NCBI RefSeq assembly: GCF_907164915.1
Contig: NC_061867.1
Coordinates: 55,923,771-55,987,770 of the forward strand
From: Impatiens glandulifera
Lineage: Eukaryota; Streptophyta; Magnoliopsida; Ericales; Balsaminaceae
DNA length: 64,000 nucleotides
Reading direction: 5' to 3'
Shown here: positions 47,861-62,749 of the stretch, piece by piece
Layout of the letters: each line of letters begins with the position of its first letter
Numbering within the stretch: position 1 is the first letter of the stretch
Translations under genes and position numbers: made by a program
The notes under the pieces: model-generated
The model's input: the letters and a program-made list of their open reading frames with translations, nothing else
What the model was told of the DNA's origin: nothing
Database searches by the model: none

Positions 47861-48761
47861 ATATAATGATGCTTAATTTTGAAAGTGTCTGGATTGTCGG
47901 GTCGAGCACTGTGGTTAATTTGGATATATATGTGAGAATAAATGGATATTTGGGTTGGATTCTGGGTTGACCCGCTCATAAATTTAAAATGGTTAAAAAT
48001 GAAATTAAAAATGTTATATGTATGTTTCGAACTCGCAACCTAACAAAATAAGTACAACTCTTTAACCAACTAAACTAATAACACTTTATATTTTAAATTC
48101 AACACCAAATTTCATGAATGCAGGACATTTTTAACTAACTAATCTATATTTATATATAATGATGCTTAATTTTGAAATTGTCCGGATTATCGGGTCGAGA
48201 GCTATGGTTAATTTGGATATATATATGTGTGACTAAATGAATACTTGAGCTAGATTCTGGGTTGACCCACCCATAAATTTAAAACGATTAAAAAAAATAA
48301 AAAATGCTATGTGTATGTTTCGAACTCGCAACCTAACAAAAACAAGTACAACTCTTTAACCAACTAAATTAATAACACTTTTTATTTTAAATTCAACACC
48401 AAATTTGATGAACGCAAGACATTTTTAACTAACTAATCTACATATATATAATGATGTTTAATTTTGAAAGTTTCCGAATTGCCGAGTCGAGAGCTGTGAT
48501 TAATTTGGATATATATATGTGAGTGTAAATGGATATTTGAGTCGGATTCTGGGTTGACTCGCCCATAAATTTAAAACGGTTAAAAAAAAATTAAAAATTA
48601 TATATGTATGTTTCGAACTCGCAACATAACAAAACAAATACAACTCTTTAATAACTAGGCTAATAACACTTTATATTTTAAATTCAACACCAAATTTCCT
48701 TAACGCGGGACGTTGTAACAATATATTTTTATCCGTGTGCATCGCACGGGGATCTTCCTAG
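47861..48761 (+). mobile_element. Helitron-like element, three tandem copies sharing one 3' end
   Basis: A ~293-bp unit starting at ATGATGCTTAATTTT occurs at 47866, 48159 and 48451 (third copy ATGATGTTTAATTTT). Units begin with TC after A (48143 and 48437). The last copy ends with a hairpin, CCGTGTGCATCGCACGG (48733-48749), then CTAG at 48758-48761 followed by T. A 3' hairpin plus CTRR and insertion between A and T are Helitron hallmarks. No Rep/helicase is present, so it is non-autonomous. Confidence 0.7.
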
Positions 48762-49363
48762 TAAAAATAAATTAACAATACAAAAAGTTAAAAAAAACAA
48801 AAACTAAAAATGAACAAAAACTTTAGAATACCAAGTAGATCCTCTAAATATGAGATGTGCTCTCCAAACCGACTGAACAACTTTTTTAAACCGACGAGAC
48901 AATGGAGATCGTTATAACAATAACATTGTAAATAATTTGTATCTTGACATATATGGTATGATTTCTCACCTTAAGATAACTGAAATGAAAGACTAATGAT
49001 TATTAATATGAGTCTATTTTGTCGCCTCTCAGACCACACATCTCAACCGATATTGGTCTCCTCTATGTTATAATTTGATTGATATAATTAATGAAAGTAA
49101 TTATTCGAAGAAACCTATTGAGAAATTAACGAATTGTCTCTAGCTGAAATTTAAGAATTCAGTTATAGATGATTTAGACTTTTAGTAGTTTATTTTTTAA
49201 GTACATTTAATTATTTCATAGATTAGTCATACAGTCTCATACTACTTTTATTATTCTTAGATTTAACTCGTTAGTTATTTTACAACAAGTTTATATAAAC
49301 AGACTATGCATTGCTTATGAATTTATTTTTATTTTTATATTGTGAGTGAGTGAGCATAAACTC

Positions 49364-49367
<4 letters not shown>

Positions 49368-49449
<82 letters not shown>
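49368..49449. repeat. (TA)n microsatellite, about 40 units
   Basis: An uninterrupted AT dinucleotide run, the longest in the window, between actin-unit spacer segments. Confidence 0.95.
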
Positions 49450-49451
<2 letters not shown>

Positions 49452-49815
49452 TGAGTATCTATGCGTTACTATTCTACCACTCCTCAATTGAAGTATCCTA
49501 AAAGACTAACAATAAATTTGATTTATTGTTGAAATTTCTTACAAATTTTTGCCATGGGCTGCATCTTTTTCCTAATCACAACACTCATTAACGATTCTCA
49601 ATGTAATCTACTGGATGAGGGTTAGACTCCTGAAAAGATTCCATAGAGTTTATGTTCATATAATTTGATTTAAGTATAATTATTTGAAGAAATATCTCAA
49701 ATTGTCCTCATTTACTATATAATAAGCAAGCAAAAATAACACAAAAATGCAAGTACAGAATACAGGTTAAAAGCAAAGGGACAAAGCAATCATAAGTTAG
49801 AAATCTTGAATGAGG

Positions 49816-51204
49816 TTAAAAGCAGTTTCTATGAACAATAGATGGACCAGATTCATCGTACTGTTGCTTAGTAATCCACGTCTGCAACAACAAAGGTAAA
49901 ATCAAATAAGTGATTTTTTTACTTATATTGAAAATTAATAAACAAACCTCTTGAAATGAACTGAGAGAGGCCAAGATTGATCCACCGATCCAAACGCTAT
50001 AATCTCTATACGGTGTAGCGTCCACTTCAATCTTCATAGAACCGGGAGCAAGAAGAGTAATTAATTCCTTAGTCAGCCTTTCCACAAATCCAGGAAACAT
50101 GGTCGAGCCGCCACAAAGAATGATATTTTTACACAAATCATTTCTAACATCCACATCACACTTCATAATTGAATTGTAAACTGCTTCATGAATTCCAGGT
50201 GATTCTATCCCAATCAAGGCAGGCCTGAAGAGAATTTCCGGGCATTCAAACCTCTCTGTTCCTATTGTGATCACCTGCCCGTCGGGCAACTTGTAAGAGC
50301 TGCTGCTGACATCGTCTGTCTTCTCCAGCTCTTGCTCGTAATCCAGGGCCGCGTATGCAAGCTTTTCTTTGATGTCGCGCACTATGTCACGTCCTGCATT
50401 ATTTGTGGTGAATGGGTACACTAATCTTTCCGAAAGCATGTTCATCAATGAACCTGTTAAATCATCACCGGCCAGGTTCATCTTGAAGGTTGCATCTTGG
50501 AGAACATTGCTATCGTAAATGGGTACTGCGTGGGTCACGCCATGGCCCGAATCCAAGACAATACCTTTGTCAAAAAAACAAAAATACATGTCATATAAAT
50601 AGTATGAGTGTAATGGAACAGCATTGTACAAACAAACCTGTTGTAAGACCGTTTGTGTAAAGCGCGAGAAGTGACTGAATAGCAACATACATTGCGGGTA
50701 CATGGAAAGTCTCGAACATAATTTGTGTCATCTTCTCCCTGTTGGTGGTTGGGTTGAGCGGTGCTTCTGTAAGTAGAACTGGTTGTTCTTTAGGAGAAAC
50801 ACGAAGTTCTTTGTAGAATGTGTGATGCCAAATCTTTTCCATATCATGCCAATCGATGACAGCTCCGTGCTCCATTGGGTAATTTGTGGTAAGGATACCT
50901 CTTTTTGACTGAGCTTCGTCACCAACATATGCGTCCTTTTGATCCACGCCAACCATGACACCTGTATCTCGAGGTCTGCCTACTATGCTTGGAAATACAG
51001 CTCGTGGAGCGTCATCACCAGCAAAACCAGCCTGTGGATGGAATGGAAATGCAGTTTATAAATATTGGGTTGGGTGAAAGAACTAACCCTTTACAAAAAA
51101 GACTGAAATAAATTTATACAATATGTAGTATAGGAAAAGCAAACCTTGATCATTCCAGTTCCATTGTCAAAGACGAGAGGTAGAATTTCCTCAGCATCAA
51201 CCAT
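49816..51204 (-). CDS. diverged actin E (Asp157 replaced)
   Basis: Exons 51204-51145, 51031-50638, 50564-49948 and 49881-49816 join to 378 residues. The start is [20 protein letters not shown]. The phosphate-2 loop reads LDSGHGVTH: Asp154 is kept and Asp157 is His. Other differences from the conventional copy are Cys10 to Phe, [17 protein letters not shown] (two-residue insertion), an extra residue in [23 protein letters not shown] (usually APPERKYS), and Thr as the first residue of the last exon. The ADP-binding GGSTMFPG and the histidine of YPMEHG are kept. Splice sites are intact, and its leader region carries the TLP-like segment at 51407-51510. Confidence 0.85.
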
Positions 51205-51688
51205 CTTCTATAAGAGCTGTTGAAAGGAAAGATGGTTTTTGAGGAAAATTAATAATCATCTTTTACTACATCAATAATCTTTCAAAAATTAGGCCATAAA
51301 CACAAAAACAAGATCATACAAATAACCCAACTTATACATGGATCTGCATATAATTTTCTTAAGCTAAGTCAACGGGAAGAAATTAAAACTTGAGAGAAAA
51401 AATCATAAAGAAGAAAAATTCATACAAAGATGAATTCAGGATCTTCTCCTTCTGGTACTTTATGGAAGAAAATCTGCAGACCCAAAATGGTGTATGTATT
51501 CCCTCCCTTTTTGAGTTATAATTTTTTTAGTTGACTTTTATTAACATTTTTTTATTTATTTCACAAGTTAGTCCTAAGTTAGTTGTTTAGTTTATCATCA
51601 TGTTAGTTTGTTGTGATGTTTTAAGACTAATATTTTTTATTTTTTAATGACTCAATGTTATTTGAATTTGAGTTACTCTTGTTTACAA

Positions 51689-52150
51689 GGGAAATTTGAG
51701 TAAATGACTCTAAAAATAGGTGAAATGCAGAAAGTGAGTGTAGATAATTTAAATAGTGCTGGTGATCCTTTTTTTTAATGACAATTGTACCCTTGCGTAA
51801 CGCAACTCCAGTTGCGTGACGCAACCGGAATTTTTTTTTTTCGTCTCGCGATTGCGTGACGCGACTGGAGTTGCGTGACGCGACTGGAGTTGCGTGACGC
51901 GACTGGGGTTGCGTGACGCGATTGCGTAACGCAACTAGGGTTGTGTGACGCGATTGGGGCATTTTCGTCCAAAAAAATTCATAATTAAAATTTTTTGAAA
52001 AAAAAAAAAAAAAAAAAAATTGCGTTGCGTGACGCAACTGGGACATTTTCGTCCAAAAACAGTAAAAAAATGTCACCAACGCTATTTAAATTATCCACTC
52101 TCACTTTCTGCATTTCACCCTATTTTTAAGTTCATCTACTCAAATTCCCC
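51689..52150. mobile_element. inverted-repeat element carrying a TTGCGTGACGCAA minisatellite
   Basis: Arms of about 85 bp are inverted copies: left 51689-51770 and right 52065-52150, sharing GTGAAATGCAGAAAGTGAG, GATAATTTAAATAG and the AATTTGAGTA ends. The interior (51790-52042) has nine copies of TTGCGT(G/A)ACGC(A/G)A, three of them with an exact 19-bp period, and a poly(A) run. It resembles MITE/foldback elements. No matching target duplication is seen. Open frames here simply translate the repeats. Confidence 0.75.
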
Positions 52151-53320
52151 CTTATAAAATGAAGCTCGGATTTTGAATGGTAAATTTCAAACTATCAAAA
52201 TTTTAGTAATTTGAGACTTTTCTTTAATGGACAAAACGTCAATAATCTTATTATAATATATTATTTTCATTTTTCTAATTAATTTATCACATTTTAAAAT
52301 GAAATAATATTTAAAGACATTTTTGAAATTTAAAATGGTGTAATCTCATAAATGAAAGATTTGAGAATATTTGACATTCTTGAGGGCATGATTACTCTTA
52401 GTTAGGATGGTTGATAATTTTGATGAGGTGATGATTTTTTTAAAAAAAACAAATCTAAAAGGTATTGATATATATAAATAAAATATAAAATAATAATTTA
52501 AAATAAAAGACATTTTTAACATTTTGGTTAATAAAATGAATGATGTGATTAATGATAAGTGATTGAGTGGAAAATTAATTTTTGTAAAATTTAAATAAAA
52601 AATCTGAGAAGAACAAAGCCTTAAATTCTCTCCTTTTTTATTTTGTTGATTTTTTTTAACATTTTATTTATTTATTTAACAGGTTTGGTTGGAGAAATAG
52701 AACCGGTAAGAAAGTGGAAAGTCCTTTTGCTTGCATTGAAGGATAAGTAGTTTTTTTAACTTTGTTTGTTTTAATGTTTTAATGCTAATATTTTTGCATT
52801 TTTCAATTAAATTATTAATAATTCTATTACTTCAAATGAAGTTGTTGCCCTCTACTCTAATGGGATTTTAGACAAATTCATTTTTTATCTGAACAATAAT
52901 ATCGTCAAAATCATTAATATTCAACACAAACATATTAATTATTTTTATATAAAAAACTTTGAATAAAACCTTCTCCAGTCCCAACTAATAATAATAATAA
53001 TAAAAAATTAGTTATTTATGGCAAGCTGGAAAAACATGGAAATAATTTAATTTGACTCTTACCACACAAAATTATGCAATCTCTCCATTCTTCATGTATA
53101 AAATGAAGCCTTTCAAACAGCCTCCATAGGAAGTTTATGGGTTTGCGGGTTTACCATGTTAGGCAGCACGTTACGCATTGGTTTATTGGATTTACAAACT
53201 ATATTTTTAACTTGCGGAGATTAATCACACTCCGAAAGAGTAAAAGTAAACTAGCGTTCTAATAAAATGTACAAACAAATAAAAAAATTTAATATGCATA
53301 CCCCTTTTTATCTTCACTTC
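52150..53320. other. AT-rich spacer
   Basis: No gene. The part from 52620 to 53130 is related to the spacer upstream of actin F and G (56100-56520), for example ATGCAATCTCTC(C/A)ATTCTTCAT. Confidence 0.5.
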
Positions 53321-53640
53321 CATCAGCTTATAAGCATTTTCTATGAACCATAGCCGTTCCAGATTCATCGTATTGCCCTTACAGATCCACATATGCAACA
53401 ACGAGTCAAGGCACAAACTTACCACTTGGGAGATTTTTAAGGCTAAAGTAAAACAAAAAAATAAAGTTACCTATCGGAATGCACTGAGAGAGACTAGGAT
53501 TGATCCATCCATCGATCAAAACATAGTACACATAGTGGATCTATATAGAATTATCGTACTCAATGGAGGTTCCACTATGTTTCTTGAAGAGCCATCACTT
53601 TTATCTTATAGTACTATTTAAGTGGTAAGAAAAACTACCA
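53320..53640 (-). pseudogene. scrambled actin fragment, partly inverted
   Basis: 53330-53400 is a decayed actin last exon on the minus strand (CTATGAACCATAGCCGTTCC), and 53470-53505 matches the end of exon 3 on the same strand. From about 53545 to 53585 the plus strand instead reads IVLNGGSTMF, the adenine-binding loop of actin, so this piece has been flipped. It is closer to the conventional copy ([10 protein letters not shown] at 56.9 kb). Non-functional. Confidence 0.75.
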
Positions 53641-54072
53641 GCTTATAGTACTTTCTATCTGGATGAACCATCACTATTATCTCATTATATTTTACGAATT
53701 CACTATGTTTTAATAAAAGGTGATTTTAATATCTTAATCACTATGAGTCGTTTTTACGACCACGATATATTTGGTAAATTAGTACATTTATGCTTTTACA
53801 CATAGCAATTAAGACCAGAGTCTGAATGAGCATCAAATGGTGATTTAAATACATCAACGAACACAAAAATATCTCTATTTTTTAGTACCACAAGTATATT
53901 TAACAAAACACCAAACTCCTAATGAATCAATTTCCGAATAACTGTTATCTCTCAAATTCTCATTATTTATAATAAGCAAGCTTGAAGTATAAAAATAACA
54001 CAAGAATGCAAGTACAGAATACAAACAAACAGACAGAGGAGATGCCATCATAACTTGAAATCTTGAATGAGC

Positions 54073-55422
54073 TTAAAAGCATCTTCTATGAACAATAGAA
54101 GAACCGAATTCATCGTACTGCTGCTTAGTAATCCACATCTGCAACAAAGTAAAAGTAAATAACTGATTTTCTTAGCAGTTAATTTATTGAAAGAAAAAGA
54201 CCTGTTGAAATGAACTGAGAGAGGCCAAGATTGATCCACCAAGCCAAACGCTATATTTTCTCTCCGGTGAAGCGACCACTTTAATCTTTATACAACCGGG
54301 AACAAGAAGAGTTAATTCCTTACTCAGCCTTTCCACAAATCCAGGAAACATGGTCGAGCCGCCACAAAGAACGATATTTTCATACAAATCCTTTCTAATG
54401 TCCGAATCACACTTCATAATTGAATTGTAAATTGCTTCATGAATTCCAGGTGATTCTATCCCAATCAAGGACGGACGGAAGAGAATTTCCGGGCATTCAA
54501 ACCTCTCTGTTCCTATTTTGATCACCTGCCCGTCGGGAAGCTCGTAAGAGCTGCTGCTGACATCGGCTGTCTTCTCCATCTCTTGCTCGTAATCCAGGGC
54601 CACGTATGCAAGCTTTTCTTTCATGTCGCGCGCTATGTCTCGTTCTGCATTATTATTATTTGTGGCGAATGGGTACACTAATCTTTCCGAAAGCATGTTC
54701 ATCATTGAACCTGTTAAATCATCACCGGCCAGGTTCATCCTGAAGATTGCATCTTGGAGAAGATAGCCTTCGTAAATGGGTAATGCGTGGCTCACGCCAT
54801 CGCCCGAATCCAAGGCAATACCTTTGTCAAAAAAAATACATGTCATGTAAATAGTCTGAGATTCTACATGCAATGGAACAACAAACCAACAAACAAACCT
54901 GTTGTGCGGCCGTATGCATAAAGCGAGAGAACTGACTGAATTGCAACAGACATTGCGGGTACATGGAAAGTCTCGAACATAATTTGTGTCATCTTCTCCC
55001 TGTTGGTGTTTGGGTTGAGCGGTGCTTCTGTAAGTAGAACTTTGTGTTCTTCAGGAGAAACACGAAGTTTGTTGTAGAATGTGTGATGCCAAAGCTTTTC
55101 CATATCATCCCAATCGATGACAGCTCCGTGCTCCATTGGATGTTTAAGGGTTAGGAGACCTCTTTTTGAATGAGCTTCATCACCAACATATGCGTCTTTT
55201 TGACCCATACCAACCATGACACCTGTATCTCGAGGTCTGCCTACTATGCTTGGAAATACAGCCCGTGGAGCATCTTCTCCACCAAAACCAGCCTGTGGCA
55301 AAGCTTGCAACCCTTTTCAAATAAACAGAAATAATTTATAAAATGTGTATAGGAAAACCAACCTTGATAATTCCAGTTCCATTGTCAAAGACGAGAGGTT
55401 GAATTTCCTTAGCATCAGACAT
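54073..55422 (-). CDS. diverged actin F (catalytic Asp residues kept)
   Basis: Exons 55422-55363, 55292-54899, 54821-54202 and 54138-54073 join to 379 residues. The start is [20 protein letters not shown]. The phosphate-2 loop LDSGDGVSH is unchanged, so ATP hydrolysis is plausible. It shares with B, D and E Phe at Cys10, [32 protein letters not shown] and exon 4 [12 protein letters not shown] run of four Asn codons (NNNN, from AAT repeats) makes it the longest copy. The leader exon ends at 55600 (CTTCCATAAG|GTACAA), with a short leader intron to about 55435. It may be the least altered member of the diverged group. Confidence 0.88.
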
Positions 55423-55639
55423 CTTCTATAAGACCTGTTGTTGCAAGGAAAGATATGTTTTTTTTCTGGAAAATTAATATAATCATAAGAAAACTGCCTT
55501 CTTCTTTTATTACAGAAATAATCTTTCAACAATTAAGAAAAAATCATAAAGAAGAAAAATCCATACAAAGATGAATTCCGGATCTTCTTCTTCTTGTACC
55601 TTATGGAAGAAATGTAAATCTGCAGACGCCAAATTGTGT

Positions 55640-56530
55640 AAGTATTCCCCTCCCTTCTTCTGTTTTATAACTTCTCTTCTTCTTCCTTTAGTTGACTTTT
55701 ATTAACAAATTTTGATGTATTTCACAAATTAGTTGTTTAGATTTTGACCATGTTGGTTTGTTTTTGATGTTTTAAGACTAATATCTTGTATGTTTTAATG
55801 ACTCATCTGTTATTTGTCATCCAATTTTGAGTTTAAAGTTCGAACTATCAAAATTTTAGTCATTTTCAAAACGTTAATAATCTTATTTTAACGTACTATT
55901 TTTGTTTCTTTAACTAATTTGTCACATTTTAAAATGAAATATATTTATAGACAGATTTAATCCTTTTAATTTGTCGAATTTAGTTTAAGTTACTAAAAAA
56001 CGGTATAATCTCGTTAAAGATTTGAATATAGATAAATTGTGTATGTATTCACTTGTTGAGTTTTATTAAACATGTTTACTCTTAAATTATTTCTTCTTCC
56101 TTTAGTTGACTTTTATTAAGAACTTTTTTTTTATTTCACAAGTTGGTTTGTTTTAATGTATTAAGGCTAACAAATTTGTATTTTTAATTAAATTTTTTGC
56201 AATTCTACTACTTAAAATGAAATTGTTGGGTGCCTTTACTACAATTGAATTTTAGACAAAGTCATTTTTTATCTGAATAATACTTGTCAATATTCAACAC
56301 AAACAGATTAGTTCAAATTTCAAATAAAATATTGAATAAGACAGATAAAACTCCCACCCTTCCCCAGTCCCAACTCACCATTGTTAATAATAACTTAATA
56401 AGTGGTTGATGGGAAGCTGGAAAAACAGGGAAATAGTTTAATTTGACTCCTTACTACACAAATTATGCAATCTCTCAATTCTTCATATATAAAAACAAAC
56501 AAACAAACAGGGAGGGATTTTCTATCTTCA
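55640..56530. promoter_or_regulatory. promoter side of actin F and 3' flank of actin G
   Basis: No gene. CT-rich DNA next to 55640-55690 is the probable promoter of actin F. The interval nearest 56541 should hold the 3' UTR of actin G. Confidence 0.4.
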
Positions 56531-56541
56531 CTTCAATCAAC

Positions 56542-58644
<2,103 letters not shown>

Positions 58645-58654
58645 TTTCTATAAG

Positions 58655-59690
58655 CTGTTGCAAGGAAAGATGGTTTTAGTGGAAAATTAATCATCCCAAT
58701 CTAGCAATCTCATAAAAAGTGTTCAAACTGCCTTCTTTTAGTGCCGAAATTTCTTAATTGACACTCTAGAAAATCAATTTGACCGCACAGATTAATAAAA
58801 AATGCTAAGAAAAAGATTATAGAGAAACAAGAGCCTACTTACACAAACAGAAATATGATACAGCCAACATAAGAATATGAAGTACAATCAGAAGAAACTA
58901 AATTTTATTCATCAAAGAAAACACAAAGCCATATATTAGAGTATCATGCCAGCAATGAAAAATTATAAGCATCTGAGATTGACCTAGCTCATTTTGAGAT
59001 TTAATTTAAGAATTCCTGTCTAGACTCCAAAAACAACACATCTACTCTCAGCAACAACCTAATAATTAATACTTATCATTTCAGTAACCAAAATTGTTCA
59101 ACAATTGGTAAAAAGCTTTCAGATCTGTACAAGTAAATCCAAACTCTAGATTAGCCGTTTAAATTTGATGCATATAAGAATGTGAATTCTAAACCAAGAC
59201 GTTATGATGAGCAACAAGTCATGCTACTTCAACTACAGGTCACTAGAGTATCAAGTTAATACACCTGAAAGCGTTCAAATAAGAGGATTTTTGTTTCTCG
59301 TGAACTGAATATGACAACCTCGTTGTTCTGGCAAAGAAAACTTCTCATAAGAAGAGTGAAGCAGCAAGTAGATCAATCAAAATCGCTAAATTAAGTTAGA
59401 GAAACAAAAAAAAACAGATCTAAAGCAAAGAAGACTATACATGATTCTCCATTTCGACAAATCGAAAAGCATAAACAACAGATGAAGTGTTACTACCTGT
59501 TTGACAGACCGGAGATGGAGGATGATCGGAAAGTCGGCCGGCAGAGAGTGGTTTAGCTGGCTGGCGATGGATGGATGAAGATAAAGCAGAGACTGACTGA
59601 TGAAGAAGAGAGGGCTATAAGTACATGTAGCGTGGGCTACTTTAACGGTGGTGCTGAGTTGGATTTGACGCTGTAAAGAAGAGAGAGAGA
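58655..59690 (-). promoter_or_regulatory. leader intron, 5' UTR exon and promoter of the conventional actin
   Basis: A leader intron runs from 59496 (AACAG|GTAGTA) to 58655 (CAACAG acceptor, ten bases before ATG). Leader introns of this kind are typical of plant actins and usually strengthen expression. The noncoding exon above 59497 is CT-rich, reaching GAGAGAGAG (minus strand CTCTCTCTC) at 59683-59692. Confidence 0.7.
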
Positions 59691-61100
59691 GAATGACAGT
59701 TTTAAAAATAAGTACAAAATATAACATTAATTTGTCTATCTAAAATTCCTTTAAATCCAATTCAATCAAAAATTAATAAATTAATCACATGTTTATATTA
59801 ACATTTTAATTATATATACATAATTCAAATATATTTAAGAATAGTTTTTTTTTTATCAAAATTCCCAATAAAATATTTAAGCAAAATGATTTTTAACTAA
59901 AATTAAAATACTTACTTTTCTTTGTTAAAGTCAATTCCGAATTTAATCCGTTTTTAAATTTGACAATATTTTGTAAAATTAAAAACAAAACTTACTGTTT
60001 CGATTTAGTGACTAGTTAAATTGCCAAAACCTATTTATTGATAAAAAAAACTAAATTTACAGAAAAAATCTTAAAAATTATATCTTCAATTTATAAGGCC
60101 TCGTTTGATTAAGGGTTTTTGGGATAAAACCCAGTTTTTATCCCAAAACTCAAACATCTTATCAACCATCAAATCAAATAATTTTATTATTTAAATACCA
60201 AAACTATCCTCTAATTTTATCTTCTCTCTAAATTATCATTCTCTCATCTACACCATATCTTCTAAAGTCAAAAGGCAAATTAGTTTTTAAATTTTAAAAA
60301 CCAGTTTTTTCCTACTTTTTATCCAACAAGGATTTTTTTGATAAAACTCAAACAAAATCCAAAAAAACCCTTTCCTCAATCAAGACCTAAGTAAATATAT
60401 ATAATTTGTTTTTACTTTAAAAAAAAAAAATTATGTATAATAGCTATTTAGCAAACTTTTTTTTTAAATTAATTTAGGAAATAAAAGACTCACATTCATA
60501 TCATAAAATATTATTGGATTGAATTAAAAAAAAAATTGATCTCGATGTAAAATTGTTGACATTTGAGATATCGAATAATTTGTTTAAAATAAATATTTGT
60601 GTTAATATATTAAAAGTTAAAAAGAAAAGGAACAGTTATATATTAACATATTTAGTGCTTGCTTGAAAATTGAAAAGAAAAAAGCAGAATTTAATTTTTT
60701 TAGAAAGGAAAGGAAAACAACATGAGTCAAATGGGCGGCTGGAAATTTGGCAAGTTTCGCCGACCACGTCCCCTAAGTAATTTTGCCTTTATTTTTTCTC
60801 ATCAAATCACATCAAATTTATATAAAAAAAAATTAAATACAAAAACAAAGTTACAAAAACACATACAATAAAACAAAATTCATAACATAAATTACAATCA
60901 AAATAATAACAATAGAAAATATATAAAACAAAATAACAAGATAAATGCATCAATAACTAAGCACGGTAATATTTTTTCTGTAAACAAGTTTTGAGTTTAC
61001 GGGTCAGAAAACTACGGCATCTTTTGAGTCATGATAGCATTCAAATTCGTCAGGAACATCTTGAGATGTTAAGCGGTTAATAATTCATCTCCTCATTTGA
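58690..61100. repeat. upstream actin region duplicated again at 62080-63200
   Basis: Collinear matches link this interval to 62080-63200, for example AACATAAGAATATGA (58868 and 62218), GGGCGGCTGGAA (60733 and 62870) and CATAACATAAATTACAAT (60881 and 63064). The second copy lacks the leader exon and all coding exons. Confidence 0.75.
60097..60387. mobile_element. Tourist-like MITE with TAA target duplication
   Basis: Ends GGCCTCGTTTGATTAAGGG and CCCTTTCCTCAATCAAGACC are flanked by TAA (60094-60096 and 60388-60390). The duplicated copy near 62495 lacks the element, so it serves as an empty site. Confidence 0.82.
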
Positions 61101-62050
61101 TCTCATTTACCACATTTCCAAGTTGCTTCTCAACATCCAACAACTCCTCAACCCATAACTTGAGTATTCAATTCCCTAATCTTCAACCAGTTAGCCTTCA
61201 CCATTTGTCACTATTTTATAAAAAAATATTTTTATTTCTTACTTTTATCATATATTTTTCACCACTATTTTAAAATTTATAATAATGAACTTAGTTACAC
61301 AAATTATTTGCATGAAAGATACAACTAGATGGTTCGAGCATCTATCCGTTTACGTTTACTTATTCTCTAAGTTTGAAATTTGATAAAGTGATAAATGTAA
61401 TAGTTCTCTTTATTCGATCTATTATCGCATGCGACAATTCGCACACGACAACAAAATTTGGTTAAGTTAAATATATAGTTTTCTTATAACCTTAGTTTAT
61501 AAATTTATTATAGAGAACTATTTCACATTTTTCTTAATTAACAGTAATATTATTTGTTTACAAAGTTATATAACATCCTAATTATTATTATTTATTTATT
61601 TATATTAATATTATTCTATTATAGAAAAATTATATTATTATAATCTAAAGAATTAATGAGATTTTGAAAACCATAAGTTTATGGAAACCAACATTGAGCA
61701 TTTATGTTCAATCTGTTTGTATCCATCATCATTCATTTGTTTCTTCTTTTGGAATCATGAAATTCAAGCGTGGAAAAATAAATAAAGGGAAAACATCATT
61801 CTCTTTACTAGGAGGTGTTCAACAATTTCAACACCGCGCCCTTTCTCCAGGACGGCAAATGGATTTAGAGAACCGAATTCTCTCACGATTCCCTTTCGGA
61901 GACTGCCCTATTCTTCTTACATACGAAATGCAGAGCACTCACCGAAAAACTTACCTAATAAAAAAAAAAAAAAAGGCAGCCTTCCACATAGGCTCAAATG
62001 TATAAATTATTCATATATAACATTTAAAATACCGTTTACAAAGAGTAAAA
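61100..62050. other. intergenic; one weak open frame
   Basis: An open stretch at 61740-61975 (plus) has balanced composition and ends in poly(A), so it could be a retrocopied fragment. I recognise no protein family in it. Confidence 0.3.
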
Positions 62051-62079
62051 AAAGATAGAAAGGTAAAATATTTTAAGTG

Positions 62080-62709
62080 TAAAATTAATTATTCCAATTT
62101 CATAAAAAAAAATCTTAATTGATATTCTAGTAACTGTTTAAAAAATTTGGCAAGAGATAATAAAAAATATCTAGAAACATATTATAGAGAAACACAAAGG
62201 AAAATATGATAGCGCCAACATAAGAATATGATCAAAAGTTAACTAATAAAATATTTACAACTACAAAACATAAAAAAAAAAAAAAAATTACAACTACAAA
62301 ACATGAAAAAACAAATTATTGTTTTAAAATAAATTTTCACCGCCCATATCCACCAAATTTGAACTTTCTCAAATTGTGTTATGTAAAATTGAGAAACTGA
62401 ATTCACCGTTTCGTTTTATGGTTGAGTGATAATTAAATTATCAATCTGGTTTACTGATTAAAATTAAATTTAAAGAAAAAATCTTATAAGTATATGTACA
62501 ATATATAAATATATATTCAATATTGATTTTTTCAAACAATTTTAGGTATAATAGTTATTTAGCACTTTTTTTTAATTTAAGAAATAACAAGACTCACATT
62601 CCTATCATACTAAAGTTTAAAATATTTGGAATTCAAAAATTTTAATCTCAATGTAAAATTATTGACATTTGAGTTAATGAATAATTTGTTTACAATAAAT
62701 ATTTGTAAC

Positions 62710-62749
<40 letters not shown>

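Noticed and set aside
51627..52079. 150-codon minus-strand open frame with repeated SRHATPVA peptide
   Set aside because: It is a translation of the minisatellite in the inverted-repeat element.
61664..62005. 113-codon plus-strand open frame ending in poly(A)
   Set aside because: No family recognised. Possibly a retrocopied fragment, not supported as a gene.
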